Positions 7,157-14,983 of a stretch of DNA of 15,054 nucleotides are shown piece after piece. The DNA is from CAJQQY01 sp964352225 (lineage in GTDB: Bacteria > Bacteroidota > Bacteroidia > Chitinophagales > Saprospiraceae). The DNA lies in NCBI GenBank assembly GCA_964352225.1, contig CAYGRM010000143.1:1-15054 (forward strand), read 5' to 3'. The number at the start of each line of letters is the position of its first letter. The stretch's first letter is position 1. Under the pieces are notes generated by a model. It ran no database searches. It saw only the letters and a program-made list of their open reading frames with translations, and was not told where the DNA came from. The translations under genes were made by a program, and so were the position numbers.

Positions 7157-9529
7157 TCATTCATCTTTCAACGACTCCACAGGATTCACACTTGCCGCTT
7201 TTACCGTTTGCAAACCAACCGTCGCCCATGCAATAATTAAAACCAACAAAGCAGGAATGAAAAATAACCACCACGTAAGAGTAATGTTATAAGCAAAGTT
7301 ATTTAACCATTTTTGAGCGATGAGATAACTGATCGGAATGGAAATAGAAATGGCAACTATTACTATTTTGGTAAAGTCACTCGTCAACATTTTCACGATT
7401 CCAAAGACACTTGAACCAAGGACTTTTCGAATGCCAATTTCTTTTCGTCGTCGTTCAGTAGTAAACATGGCAAGTCCAAATAATCCTAAACATGAAATTA
7501 TAATTGCAATTCCTGCAAAGTAATCTGACAAGGCTGCTACTCGATTTTCAGAGTCGTACATTTTTTGAAAATCATCATCCATAAAGGTAAATTCGAATGG
7601 AAAACCTGCATGAAATTTTTCATAGCTTTCTTTTAATTTTTGAATCGTTGCTTGGTTTTCACCTGCTTTAATTTTTACCATAATATCTTTTCCAGTTGGT
7701 GAAAACCGAATAAAGGTTGGACTGATTTTATGATGCAATGATTCGTTGTGAAAATCTTTGACGACTCCTATAATTTGTATTTTATAATTAGGTCCTCGGT
7801 TTAAATATTTCCCCACAGGATTTTCATAGCCGATTAATTTTGCAGCAGATTCGTTGATAATCACATTATCTTCTTCATTAAATTCTTTTGAAAAACTACG
7901 GCCTTCGATTAATTCAATGCCGAGTGTTTTTAAATAATCATATCCGACATGCGGCCGTGGAACTCGAATTTGTTGAGTGACAGGTACACCGTCCCAAGTG
8001 GGTGCCGTTCCGAAATTTTTGTTTCCCACATATCTTCCTCCTTCAATATTAGTGGCACTCAGTACTTCAGGAATCTTTTTTATTTGCTCTAAAAAAATGG
8101 GTAAATCTTGACTTGCTTGACCTTTGCTGGTGAAGCAAACAATATTATTTTTATCGTAACCTAACTTCTTTTGTTGAATAAAATCAATTTGCCGATTAAT
8201 GATTAAAAAAGAAATGATAAAAATGAAAGACAGTCCAAATTGGAAAACGACCAATCCTTTTCGAATCCATTTTTCTCCAAAAGAGATTTGAAGTTTGCCT
8301 TTTAAAACCGAAGCTGGCTTAAAACCTGAAAGATAAAATGCGGGATAACTTCCTGCGATAATTCCAGTTATCAAAACGATTCCAAGCATGGAAATCAACG
8401 TTTGGCTATCCATATTTAAGTCTAATTCTTTTCCTGTAATTTCATTAAACTGTGGAAACGACATCGAAATCATAAAGATCGAAGCTAAGAATGAAAGGCT
8501 TACCATCAAGATCGATTCTCCTAAAAATTGATTAATTAAATTTCCTCTAGAAGCTCCTGTTGCTTTTTTTACACCAACTTCTTTCATTCGAGTAGAAGCT
8601 CTTGCGGTCGATAGATTCATGAAATTGACGCAAGCAATTATCAAAATAAAAAGGGCGATGAGGGAAAATAATTTGATGTAAGCAATTCGCCCACCAGCAA
8701 TTTTTCCATTTTCATATTCACCGTGTAAATATATTGTTGAAAATTGTTGTGCAAAAACAGAACAGTTTTCTCGATGTGGTTTTGCGTGTAAAACTGCTGT
8801 TAATTTTTTATTGAATTGCTCGAGGTCAGTTCCTTTTTTTAAAATAAAAAAAGTTCTCGCAGCATCTGTATTCCAATTTCTAGATTCTTCGTAAGGGTCA
8901 AGTGCGTTTTCAAAATTTAAAACAATATCGAATTGCTCAGTTGAATTTGTAGGGAGGTTTTTAAAAACACCTGAGACTATAAATTCATTTTCAAAAACAT
9001 CATGTTCCCATCGAATCATTTTTCCAACCGCATTTTCAGTTGTGTTAAAAATCTTTTCCGCAAGTCCTTCGGAAATAACGACCAAGTTTTTGTCCGCCAA
9101 AACTTGATCTTTGTTACCCTCCAAAAGAGGGAAAGAAAAAATATGGAAATAATCTTTTCCAGCAAAAATTGGTTGCGCTTTGACCTGTTTCTCTCCAATC
9201 GCAACTATCCCAGGTTGAGTAAAATTATATTCGTTATTGGTAGGTATGGCATAGACAACCTCGGGTAGTGCCTCTTTAATTTCTTTGGCAAAATAGGCTG
9301 GGGTGATTGCGCGAGATTTGATACCTTCGGTTCGCTCATAATTTTGAACTATTTGAAATAACTGTTCGTCTTGCTTATGGAATTTATCCATATTCATTTC
9401 ATCATTCACCCACATATAAATCAAAAGTGCACAAGCCAATCCAGTTGATAAACCAATCAGGTTAATCAAAAAAGAAGTTTTATTTCTTTTAAAATTTCGA
9501 AATGTAAGTATGATGTTATGTTTCCACAT
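7157..9529 (-). CDS. MacB-type ABC transporter permease P4
   Basis: This full-length permease of 790 residues has predicted membrane segments at about 20-41, 285-305, 334-356, 376-399, 424-444, 669-688, 721-738 and 752-773. Periplasmic MacB_PCD-like domains fill about 45-280 and 460-655. The first coupling motif is diverged (MKEVGVKKATGAS, 315-327); the second is canonical (RKEIGIRKVLGSS, 695-707). The protein ends in NPVESLKDE. It is the last gene of the adaptor operon and follows ATPase A2 after 30 bases, so A2 and P4 are the likely functional pair. The operator pair of the next unit begins 20 bases beyond its stop. The ATG at 9529 opens the conserved N-terminus (MWKHNIILTFRNF). Confidence 0.95.
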   Translation of the reverse strand: MWKHNIILTFRNFKRNKTSFLINLIGLSTGLACALLIYMWVNDEMNMDKFHKQDEQLFQIVQNYERTEGIKSRAITPAYFAKEIKEALPEVVYAIPTNNEYNFTQPGIVAIGEKQVKAQPIFAGKDYFHIFSFPLLEGNKDQVLADKNLVVISEGLAEKIFNTTENAVGKMIRWEHDVFENEFIVSGVFKNLPTNSTEQFDIVLNFENALDPYEESRNWNTDAARTFFILKKGTDLEQFNKKLTAVLHAKPHRENCSVFAQQFSTIYLHGEYENGKIAGGRIAYIKLFSLIALFILIIACVNFMNLSTARASTRMKEVGVKKATGASRGNLINQFLGESILMVSLSFLASIFMISMSFPQFNEITGKELDLNMDSQTLISMLGIVLITGIIAGSYPAFYLSGFKPASVLKGKLQISFGEKWIRKGLVVFQFGLSFIFIISFLIINRQIDFIQQKKLGYDKNNIVCFTSKGQASQDLPIFLEQIKKIPEVLSATNIEGGRYVGNKNFGTAPTWDGVPVTQQIRVPRPHVGYDYLKTLGIELIEGRSFSKEFNEEDNVIINESAAKLIGYENPVGKYLNRGPNYKIQIIGVVKDFHNESLHHKISPTFIRFSPTGKDIMVKIKAGENQATIQKLKESYEKFHAGFPFEFTFMDDDFQKMYDSENRVAALSDYFAGIAIIISCLGLFGLAMFTTERRRKEIGIRKVLGSSVFGIVKMLTSDFTKIVIVAISISIPISYLIAQKWLNNFAYNITLTWWLFFIPALLVLIIAWATVGLQTVKAASVNPVESLKDE

Positions 9530-9559
9530 GGCGTTATCTTTTGTAAGCGAAAAATAATT

Positions 9560-10255
9560 CTAAATATTTTCTAACAATTCATTTACATTTTTATCTTCTC
9601 GAACATATCCATCTTCTAAATAAATAATTCGATCTCCGTATTGTGCATTTTTTTCAGAGTGAGTGACTTGAATTATGGTCATCCCTTCCTCATGTAATTC
9701 TTTGAAAAGTTTCATGATTTCTTCTCCTTGTTTGGTGTGCAAATTACCTGTCGGTTCATCTGCGAGAAGTAATTTTGGCTTTCCAATAATTGCTCTTGCT
9801 AGTCCAACTAGTTGTTGTTGTCCGCCTGAAAGTTGGTCAGGGAAAAGATCTTTCTTTGCCACGATATTAAACCGATCAAGGAGTTCAGCGACCAATGGTT
9901 TTCGCTCTTTACTTTTGATCCCTCGATAAATTAAAGGCGTTTCAATATTTTCATAGACCGTCAAGTCGTCGATTAAATGATAGGCTTGAAAAACAAAACC
10001 GATGTAATGTTTATAAAGCTCTGTTCGTTTTTTTTCATTGAAGCGATGCACTTCTTCGTCGAAGAAATTATACTCCCCTTTGTCCGCAGCATCAAGCATC
10101 CCGATGATTTGGAGTAGCGTAGATTTCCCTGCACCACTATCGCCCATAATGGTGATAAATTCTCCTTGCTGGACATTAAGATTCACACCTCTGAGTACCC
10201 AACTTTTTTGGAATCCGCTTTTATAATATCTTTCTATATTTTTTAATTGAATCAT
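9560..10255 (-). CDS. MacB/LolD-type ABC transporter ATPase A2 with altered signature and D-loop
   Basis: This cytoplasmic ATP-binding subunit of 231 residues belongs to the LolD/MacB class and would power a neighbouring permease. Visible motifs are Walker A GDSGAGKST (38-46), Q-loop Gln90 in GFVFQAYHL, signature LSGGQ (142-146), Walker B LLLADE (162-167) with catalytic Glu167, and switch His199. Two positions differ from ATPase A1 and from the family norm. After LSGGQQQ the usual Arg is Leu149 (CTA, one base from CGA), and the D-loop Asp of GNLDS is His173 (CAC, one base from GAC), giving GNLHT. The core catalytic residues are intact, so it may still hydrolyse ATP, perhaps more weakly or as one half of a mixed dimer with A1. 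The gene sits 17 bases after P5 and 30 before P4 in a tight operon. Confidence 0.93.
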   Translation of the reverse strand: MIQLKNIERYYKSGFQKSWVLRGVNLNVQQGEFITIMGDSGAGKSTLLQIIGMLDAADKGEYNFFDEEVHRFNEKKRTELYKHYIGFVFQAYHLIDDLTVYENIETPLIYRGIKSKERKPLVAELLDRFNIVAKKDLFPDQLSGGQQQLVGLARAIIGKPKLLLADEPTGNLHTKQGEEIMKLFKELHEEGMTIIQVTHSEKNAQYGDRIIYLEDGYVREDKNVNELLENI

Positions 10256-10272
10256 GATTGTTAAGATTTAAA

Positions 10273-12702
10273 TTATTCTGTTTTTAAACTATCAATAGGA
10301 TTTACAATCGCTGCTTTTATACTTTGAAAACTCACCGTTATTACTGAAATAATTACCGCCAAAAAAGCTGCTAAAGCAAATATCCACCAAGAGATTTCTA
10401 TTCGATATGAAAAATCTTCGAGCCACATATTCATTGCATACCACCCTAGGGGAAGTGCAATAAATATTGCGATGGCCACCAATTTTAAAAAATCAACAGA
10501 GAGTCGATAAGTGATTTGTGTAACACTTGCTCCAAGTACTTTTCTTATTCCAATTTCTTTGGTTCGTTTTTCAGCATTGAAAGCTGCCAAACCAAATAAT
10601 CCTAGGCAAGCAATCAAAATAGAAAGGATGGTAAAAATGATAAAGATGCTTCCCAATCGTTCTTCCGCCTGATAGGTTTCATTGAAAGAATCATCCATGA
10701 AATAATAATTGAAAGGTTGCCCTGGAGCAACTTCATTCCACGATTTTTCAATACTTGCAATGGTATTTGAAAAATCACCAGCTTTAAGTTTGATTGCCAT
10801 CTTAGCTGCTCTATCTCCTAAAGAAATACTCAATGCTCCGATGTTGTCTTTGAGTGACTCGTAATGGAAATTTTTAACAACGCCTATTACTGTAAGCACC
10901 TCTTCATTTTCATTTTGAAAATTCCGTACTATTTTCATCCCCAAAGCTTCTTTGGCAGATTTCCCCATAATGCCTATAGCAGATTCATTTATAATAAGGC
11001 TACTGGTGTCTGTACCATATTTTCGGTCAAAATCTCGTCCTTCAATTATTTCAAAATTTAACGTGGAGACATAATCATGATCAACTCTCCAACTTTGCAT
11101 TTGTAGATTATTTTCTTGTTCATTTACACCTTGGATTTTATATCCATCATCACTTCTACTCGAGGGGGTAGGTAAAAAACTACTTAAACTTGCACTCTGC
11201 ACCAAGGCTAATTGCTGTACTTTTTGTTTAAAAGTTTGAACTTGATTCCCCGCACCATATATATCATCAACAATCAATATTTGTTCTTTGGTAAAACCAA
11301 GATCTTTGCTTTGTATATAATTTAGTTGTTGAAAAACCACTAAGGTGCTTACTATTAAAAAAACAGAAATGGCAAATTGAAAAACCACCAACATATTTCT
11401 GATTCCTCCTCCTCCAACGCTACCTTGCCCACCACCTTTGAGTGTTTTGACAGGAGCAAATTTTGACATAAAAAAGGCAGGATAGCTTCCAGAAAAAAGT
11501 CCTAAAACCGCTGCAGCCGAAACTAACAACAACCAAAAGATAGGATTGAAAATTGGAATTGAGAGGTCTTTACCTGCGAGCTGATTAAAAGAAGGCATTG
11601 CAATAAAAGCTAGCACCAAAGCTAACAAAAGAGATAAAAAAGAAATCAATCCAGCCTCTGTCAAAAATTGTTTGATAAGACCAAATTTGTTAGAACCCAA
11701 TGTTTTTCGAATACCTACTTCTTTTGCTCTTTGGAGAGAATGAGCTGTAGACAAATTCATAAAATTGACACTCGCCAAAAGGATCAAAAAGAAGGCAATA
11801 AATGAAAGAATATAAACATTTTGAATACTGTTATTTGGGCTAATTTCTGCCACTCGGTTAGAATGCAAATGAATATCTTTTAAAGGAATCGTACTATAGT
11901 TTACATAATTTCCACTTGCCTTAAAACTCTCTAAGGTTAGTCCTGGTATAAATTGTTGAGCATAAGGGACTAAGTATTTTTGAAAGATAGCCTGCAATGG
12001 AGCTTGAAAACTTTCAATGTTAGCGGTAGGAGTTAGTTTTATAAATGTGTTGTAATTGTTGCTTCCCCACTCTACACTTTTTGAATCTTCATAACCAGAC
12101 ATCGCCATGAAAACGCTATGATTTCTGAGAAAAGAATTTTCTGGAAAATCTTCAATTACACCTGTTACAATATAAGTATCTGTATTATTGAGTAATAGAT
12201 TTTGCCCGACAGCTTCACTTATTTTAAAATGTTTTTCTGCTGCAGTTTTGTTTAGGATTAAACTATTCGGATTCTTAAGCGCCGTTTTGGGATCACCTGC
12301 CAATAGTTCTAAACCAAACATTTCAAAAAAAGAAGAATCGACAAAAGTGGTTTGGAGTTCTTTTACATTTAATGGGGCATCTGTTTTTTTGATGAGCATA
12401 CTTCCTTGTGTTCTAAATCGAGTAGTCAGTTCTACCTGCGAATAATCTAAAACAGTTTCAGCTAATGGCGGTGGAACTACTGCATACTCTCCAACCTGTC
12501 CTCCAAATTTGATGTCAACATTAATCCGATGAATACGATCCGCATCTGGAAACATCTTGTCAAAACTAAATTCATCATAGATAAATAAAGAAATGAGCAA
12601 CCCGCCAGCCATTCCAATTGCAAGTCCAAATGTGTTTAAGAAAGTTAAAAAAGGTTGTCTTTTTAAATTTCTCCACCCTACTTTTAAATTATTATTGAAC
12701 AT
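10273..12702 (-). CDS. MacB-type ABC transporter permease P5
   Basis: This full-length permease of 809 residues has predicted membrane segments at about 21-42, 295-318, 350-370, 388-412, 434-456, 684-706, 738-758 and 772-796. Periplasmic MacB_PCD-like domains lie at about 45-290 and 475-675. Coupling motifs are AKEVGIRKTLGS (326-337) and TKEIGIRKVLGAS (714-726), and the protein ends in NPIDSLKTE. Just before the fifth segment there is an unusual glycine-rich linker (GGGQGSVGGGG, 423-433) that the paralogues lack; it joins the two FtsX modules on the cytoplasmic side. It follows ATPase A1 after 21 bases, so A1-P5 is the probable core transporter pair. The ATG at 12702 begins the conserved N-terminus (MFNNNLKVGWRNL). 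Confidence 0.95.
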   Translation of the reverse strand: MFNNNLKVGWRNLKRQPFLTFLNTFGLAIGMAGGLLISLFIYDEFSFDKMFPDADRIHRINVDIKFGGQVGEYAVVPPPLAETVLDYSQVELTTRFRTQGSMLIKKTDAPLNVKELQTTFVDSSFFEMFGLELLAGDPKTALKNPNSLILNKTAAEKHFKISEAVGQNLLLNNTDTYIVTGVIEDFPENSFLRNHSVFMAMSGYEDSKSVEWGSNNYNTFIKLTPTANIESFQAPLQAIFQKYLVPYAQQFIPGLTLESFKASGNYVNYSTIPLKDIHLHSNRVAEISPNNSIQNVYILSFIAFFLILLASVNFMNLSTAHSLQRAKEVGIRKTLGSNKFGLIKQFLTEAGLISFLSLLLALVLAFIAMPSFNQLAGKDLSIPIFNPIFWLLLVSAAAVLGLFSGSYPAFFMSKFAPVKTLKGGGQGSVGGGGIRNMLVVFQFAISVFLIVSTLVVFQQLNYIQSKDLGFTKEQILIVDDIYGAGNQVQTFKQKVQQLALVQSASLSSFLPTPSSRSDDGYKIQGVNEQENNLQMQSWRVDHDYVSTLNFEIIEGRDFDRKYGTDTSSLIINESAIGIMGKSAKEALGMKIVRNFQNENEEVLTVIGVVKNFHYESLKDNIGALSISLGDRAAKMAIKLKAGDFSNTIASIEKSWNEVAPGQPFNYYFMDDSFNETYQAEERLGSIFIIFTILSILIACLGLFGLAAFNAEKRTKEIGIRKVLGASVTQITYRLSVDFLKLVAIAIFIALPLGWYAMNMWLEDFSYRIEISWWIFALAAFLAVIISVITVSFQSIKAAIVNPIDSLKTE

Positions 12703-12723
12703 AATTTTTTGTTTGTAAATTCT

Positions 12724-13413
12724 TTATAAAAATTGTCGCACTACATTCTCCGTCACCACTTGTCCATCCAACAATCGAATAATTCGATTACCAAATTCCG
12801 CACAATATTGCGAATGCGTTACCATCACAATCGTCGTTCCTTTTGAATTTAAGTCAGCTAAAATTTTCATCACATCATCTCCATTGGCACTATCCAAATT
12901 TCCTGTAGGCTCATCCGCTAAAATCAATTTTGGATTATTGACGATTGCTCTCGCTACAGCTACTCGTTGTTGTTGACCACCTGAAAGTTGTTGAGGAAAA
13001 TGATTCCGACGATGCATCATATTCATTTCTTCGAGGAGTGCTTCGGTTCTTTTTTTACGCTCAGCGGTAGGAACTTTTGTGTACATCATGGGGAGTTCCA
13101 CATTTTCAAAAACAGTCAACTCATCTATCAAATTAAAACTTTGGAAAACGAACCCTAAGTTATTTTTTCTAACATCAGATCGTTTCCTTTCGGAAAGTCC
13201 GCCAACTTCATTTTCCATGAAAAAATATTCACCCGAAGAAGGACTATCAATCATTCCAAGAATGTTCATCAAGGTAGATTTTCCACATCCTGATGGCCCC
13301 ATAATGGAGACAAATTCGCCTTGGTTGATTTCGATAGAAAGATCATTGAGTGCAGTAGTTTGCACTTCGTCGGTGCGGTAAACTTTGTTTAAATTTTTAG
13401 TCCGTATTATCAT
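12724..13413 (-). CDS. MacB/LolD-type ABC transporter ATPase A1
   Basis: This cytoplasmic ATP-binding subunit of 229 residues has every canonical motif of the LolD/MacB class. These are Walker A GPSGCGKST (39-47), Q-loop Gln91 (GFVFQSFNL), signature LSGGQQQRVAVARA (143-156), Walker B LILADE (163-168), D-loop GNLDS (171-175) and switch His200. It should form the ATP-hydrolysing dimer that drives P5, and possibly other permeases in the window. It is the second gene of the operon, 92 bases after the adaptor and 21 bases before P5. The ATG at 13413 gives the family-typical MIIRTKNLNKVY start. MacB-like naming is by family resemblance; a LolD-like lipoprotein-release role is less likely because the unit begins with a periplasmic adaptor. 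Confidence 0.95.
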   Translation of the reverse strand: MIIRTKNLNKVYRTDEVQTTALNDLSIEINQGEFVSIMGPSGCGKSTLMNILGMIDSPSSGEYFFMENEVGGLSERKRSDVRKNNLGFVFQSFNLIDELTVFENVELPMMYTKVPTAERKKRTEALLEEMNMMHRRNHFPQQLSGGQQQRVAVARAIVNNPKLILADEPTGNLDSANGDDVMKILADLNSKGTTIVMVTHSQYCAEFGNRIIRLLDGQVVTENVVRQFL

Positions 13414-13429
13414 TGTTAGAATTGTTTAA

Positions 13430-13451
13430 CCCCTAACCCCTAAAGGGGAAC
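13430..13451. repeat. C4/G4 palindrome with repeated CCCCTAA in the adaptor-A1 gap
   Basis: CCCC-TAAA-GGGG (13437-13448) is a short G+C hairpin, preceded by a second CCCCTAA unit (13430-13436). It stands out in a very A+T-rich gap of 92 bases. Minus-strand RNA has no T-run after the stem, so it is not a standard terminator. It could be a small intergenic repeat or a structure that modulates expression or mRNA decay between adaptor and ATPase. I recall similar short G-rich intergenic strings in Bacteroidota, but ran no search. Confidence 0.45.
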
Positions 13452-13505
13452 TGTTTTGTTGAAAATAACTCAAGAGGTGTTTAAAAAATTTATTTTTAAG
13501 ATGAA

Positions 13506-14762
13506 TTATTGGTTTTTTAAAATCAACTCATCTTTATCTCCAAAGTTTTCATAGCTCGAAGTGATAATAATTTCCCCTGATTGGAGACCATCTACGACTT
13601 CATAATAATTTGGATTTTGTCTGCCGATTCGAATTTCTCGCTTGATGGCTTTCGATCCATCTTGACTTAAAATGTACACCCAGTTACCACCAGTCGATTG
13701 ATAGAATCCTCCACGCTTAACTAAAAGAGCTTCTTGCTCAGCAGACAGTTGTAATTTGACCGTAACCGTCTGACCTCGACGAATGCCTTCTGGAACTTTG
13801 TTGATAAATTTCATATCCACTTCAAAACCTCCGTTGACCACTTGTGGATAAATTTTAGTAATGCGCAATTGGTAATCTTCATTCGCAAATGTGAACGAAC
13901 CTTCTTGCTCTGGAAAAACTCTCGAAATATAAAACTCATCAATCCGAACTCGGATTTTAAAATTACTTAAGTCATCAATTTGTGCAATCTGCGAACCTTC
14001 TGGAATCAATTCTCCGACTTCAACATTCAGTCCTGAAAGTTGTCCTTTGATCGGAGCTTTGACGATGAGGTTTTCCAAATTCTTTTTTGAAATTTCTAAA
14101 TTCCGTTTCATCAAATCCAAAGAATTTTCCATTTGCTCTTTTTGAATAATTCCTGAAAGTGAATCTTTTTCGAGACTTCGCTTGAGCAAAGCATTTCTTC
14201 TCACCAAACTTTTATACTCCGATTCGGTATCTTCATATTGCACTTTTGAAATGGCACTTCCTGCGTATAATTCTTTTTCTCTAGCCAATCTTCTTTCCAA
14301 AATATCCAAGCGAAATTCCGCATCCAAAAATGTTTCTTGCAAGTTCAATCGTTGTTGTTCTTGCAACAAATTCATATTTCTAATCTGATTAATTTGAGCG
14401 ATAAGAGTACCTTCTTGATTTAAATAACTCATTTGCAAATCAGAATTACTCAATCTTAAAATTGGAGTTCCTGCTGCAACTGCTGCACCATCTTCTACCA
14501 ATTTTTCCTCCACTCGACCTCCTTCTACTGCAGCAATGATGACTGATTTGATTGGTTGTACATTTCCCGTCACAGGGATAAATTCTTGAAAAATATCTTT
14601 GTGAACGGTATCTACTAAAATTCGACTTTGGTTGACATTGAGTTTGCTCGACCCCGAAGATTTATAAAAAGAAAAGGAAAACCATACAACAGCTATTAAA
14701 ACCAAAAGGCCAATAATAGCTTTTTGCCAGAATCTATTCTTTTTTTCAATTATTACATCCAT
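13506..14762 (-). CDS. periplasmic adaptor (membrane fusion protein, HlyD/MacA-like)
   Basis: This is the first gene of the operon. The protein of 418 residues is anchored by one N-terminal membrane segment (about 14-33), with the rest in the periplasm. A lipoyl-like half-motif (about 70-104) is followed by a long charged coiled-coil hairpin (about 108-230). Then come the second lipoyl half (APIKGQLSGLNVEVGELIPEG, in two parts within 236-256), a beta-barrel region (about 266-340) and a membrane-proximal C-terminal domain (about 341-418). Such proteins bridge MacB-type permeases to a TolC-like outer-membrane channel; none is seen here. The frame stays open upstream to a TTG at 14828. I chose the ATG at 14762 because the TTG lies in the sigma-54 -24 element and the next ATG (14810) also lies upstream of the predicted transcript start near 14801. 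This start gives a normal basic N-terminus (MDVIIEKKNRFWQK). Confidence 0.92.
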   Translation of the reverse strand: MDVIIEKKNRFWQKAIIGLLVLIAVVWFSFSFYKSSGSSKLNVNQSRILVDTVHKDIFQEFIPVTGNVQPIKSVIIAAVEGGRVEEKLVEDGAAVAAGTPILRLSNSDLQMSYLNQEGTLIAQINQIRNMNLLQEQQRLNLQETFLDAEFRLDILERRLAREKELYAGSAISKVQYEDTESEYKSLVRRNALLKRSLEKDSLSGIIQKEQMENSLDLMKRNLEISKKNLENLIVKAPIKGQLSGLNVEVGELIPEGSQIAQIDDLSNFKIRVRIDEFYISRVFPEQEGSFTFANEDYQLRITKIYPQVVNGGFEVDMKFINKVPEGIRRGQTVTVKLQLSAEQEALLVKRGGFYQSTGGNWVYILSQDGSKAIKREIRIGRQNPNYYEVVDGLQSGEIIITSSYENFGDKDELILKNQ

Positions 14763-14811
14763 AGTTAAAATGCTAGTTTTGATTGATTGTGTTCGATTAC
14801 GATAATACATG

Positions 14812-14827
14812 TGCCAAGTAAATGCCA
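14812..14827 (-). promoter_or_regulatory. candidate sigma-54 promoter of the adaptor operon
   Basis: On the minus strand the sequence reads TGGCAT-N5-TGGCA, against the consensus TGGCAC-N5-TTGCA. The invariant GG at -25/-24 and GC at -13/-12 are present with correct spacing. The predicted start is near 14801, about 39 bases before the chosen adaptor ATG. The paired operators centred about 97 and 118 bases upstream fit the activator-binding position used by sigma-54 promoters. Confidence 0.65.
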
Positions 14828-14861
14828 AGAACTTAACTTATTGATTTTAAATGATTTACGT

Positions 14862-14890
14862 ATTTATTTTTAAAAATATAAAAAATAAAT
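14862..14890. repeat. A+T-only inverted repeat between operator pair and promoter
   Basis: ATTTATTTTT (14862-14871) and AAAAATAAAT (14881-14890) are perfectly complementary around a nine-base A/T loop. The last base touches the proximal operator. It lies where a sigma-54 promoter must bend DNA to bring the activator to the polymerase, so an intrinsically flexible or bending role is possible. In DNA this A+T-rich, chance is also a fair explanation. Confidence 0.3.
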
Positions 14891-14905
14891 GTTCATGAGT
14901 GTACA
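14890..14905 (-). promoter_or_regulatory. proximal operator of the adaptor enhancer pair
   Basis: The minus strand reads TGTACACTCATGAACA, an imperfect palindrome with TGT/ACA ends. It matches the distal site at 12 of 16 positions. Its centre is 72.5 bases upstream of the -24 G and about 97 upstream of the predicted start, fitting an NtrC-type activator site. Confidence 0.55.
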
Positions 14906-14910
14906 ATGGG

Positions 14911-14926
14911 TGTTCATTTATGGACA
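14911..14926 (-). promoter_or_regulatory. distal operator of the adaptor enhancer pair
   Basis: The minus strand reads TGTCCATAAATGAACA. The halves TGTCCAT and ATGAACA are complementary at six of seven positions, making this the most symmetrical of the four sites. Its centre is 21 bases from the proximal site, so two activator dimers could bind on the same face of the helix. Confidence 0.6.
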
Positions 14927-14934
14927 GTTAAGTA

Positions 14935-14983
14935 GCTGCTGACTTTAGTCGGCAGCAAAAAAAAAGCGAAGTGAATTTTTTTT
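14935..14983. other. G+C hairpin followed by A9/T8 dyad at the upstream edge
   Basis: GCTGCTGAC (14935-14943) pairs with GTCGGCAGC (14948-14956) around TTTA with one G-T wobble. On the plus strand it is followed by nine A residues (14957-14965), a ten-base spacer and eight T residues (14976-14983), which can form a second A/T stem. For minus-strand RNA arriving from a gene beyond the right edge, the T9 run precedes the G+C stem, so only the A/T stem could act as a terminator. The element may insulate the operator region from an upstream gene. Confidence 0.4.

Noticed and set aside
13079..13381. Plus-strand open frame of 100 codons opposite ATPase A1
   Set aside because: It is antisense to the conserved nucleotide-binding domain and has no recognisable domain of its own.
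7024..14913. Identical 10-mer CAATGGGTGT at 7024-7033 and 14904-14913, in both regulatory regions
   Set aside because: It falls at different places in the two modules: inside the proposed -24/-12 element at P3, but across the linker between the operators at the adaptor. The shared geometry does not align it, so it is most likely coincidence.
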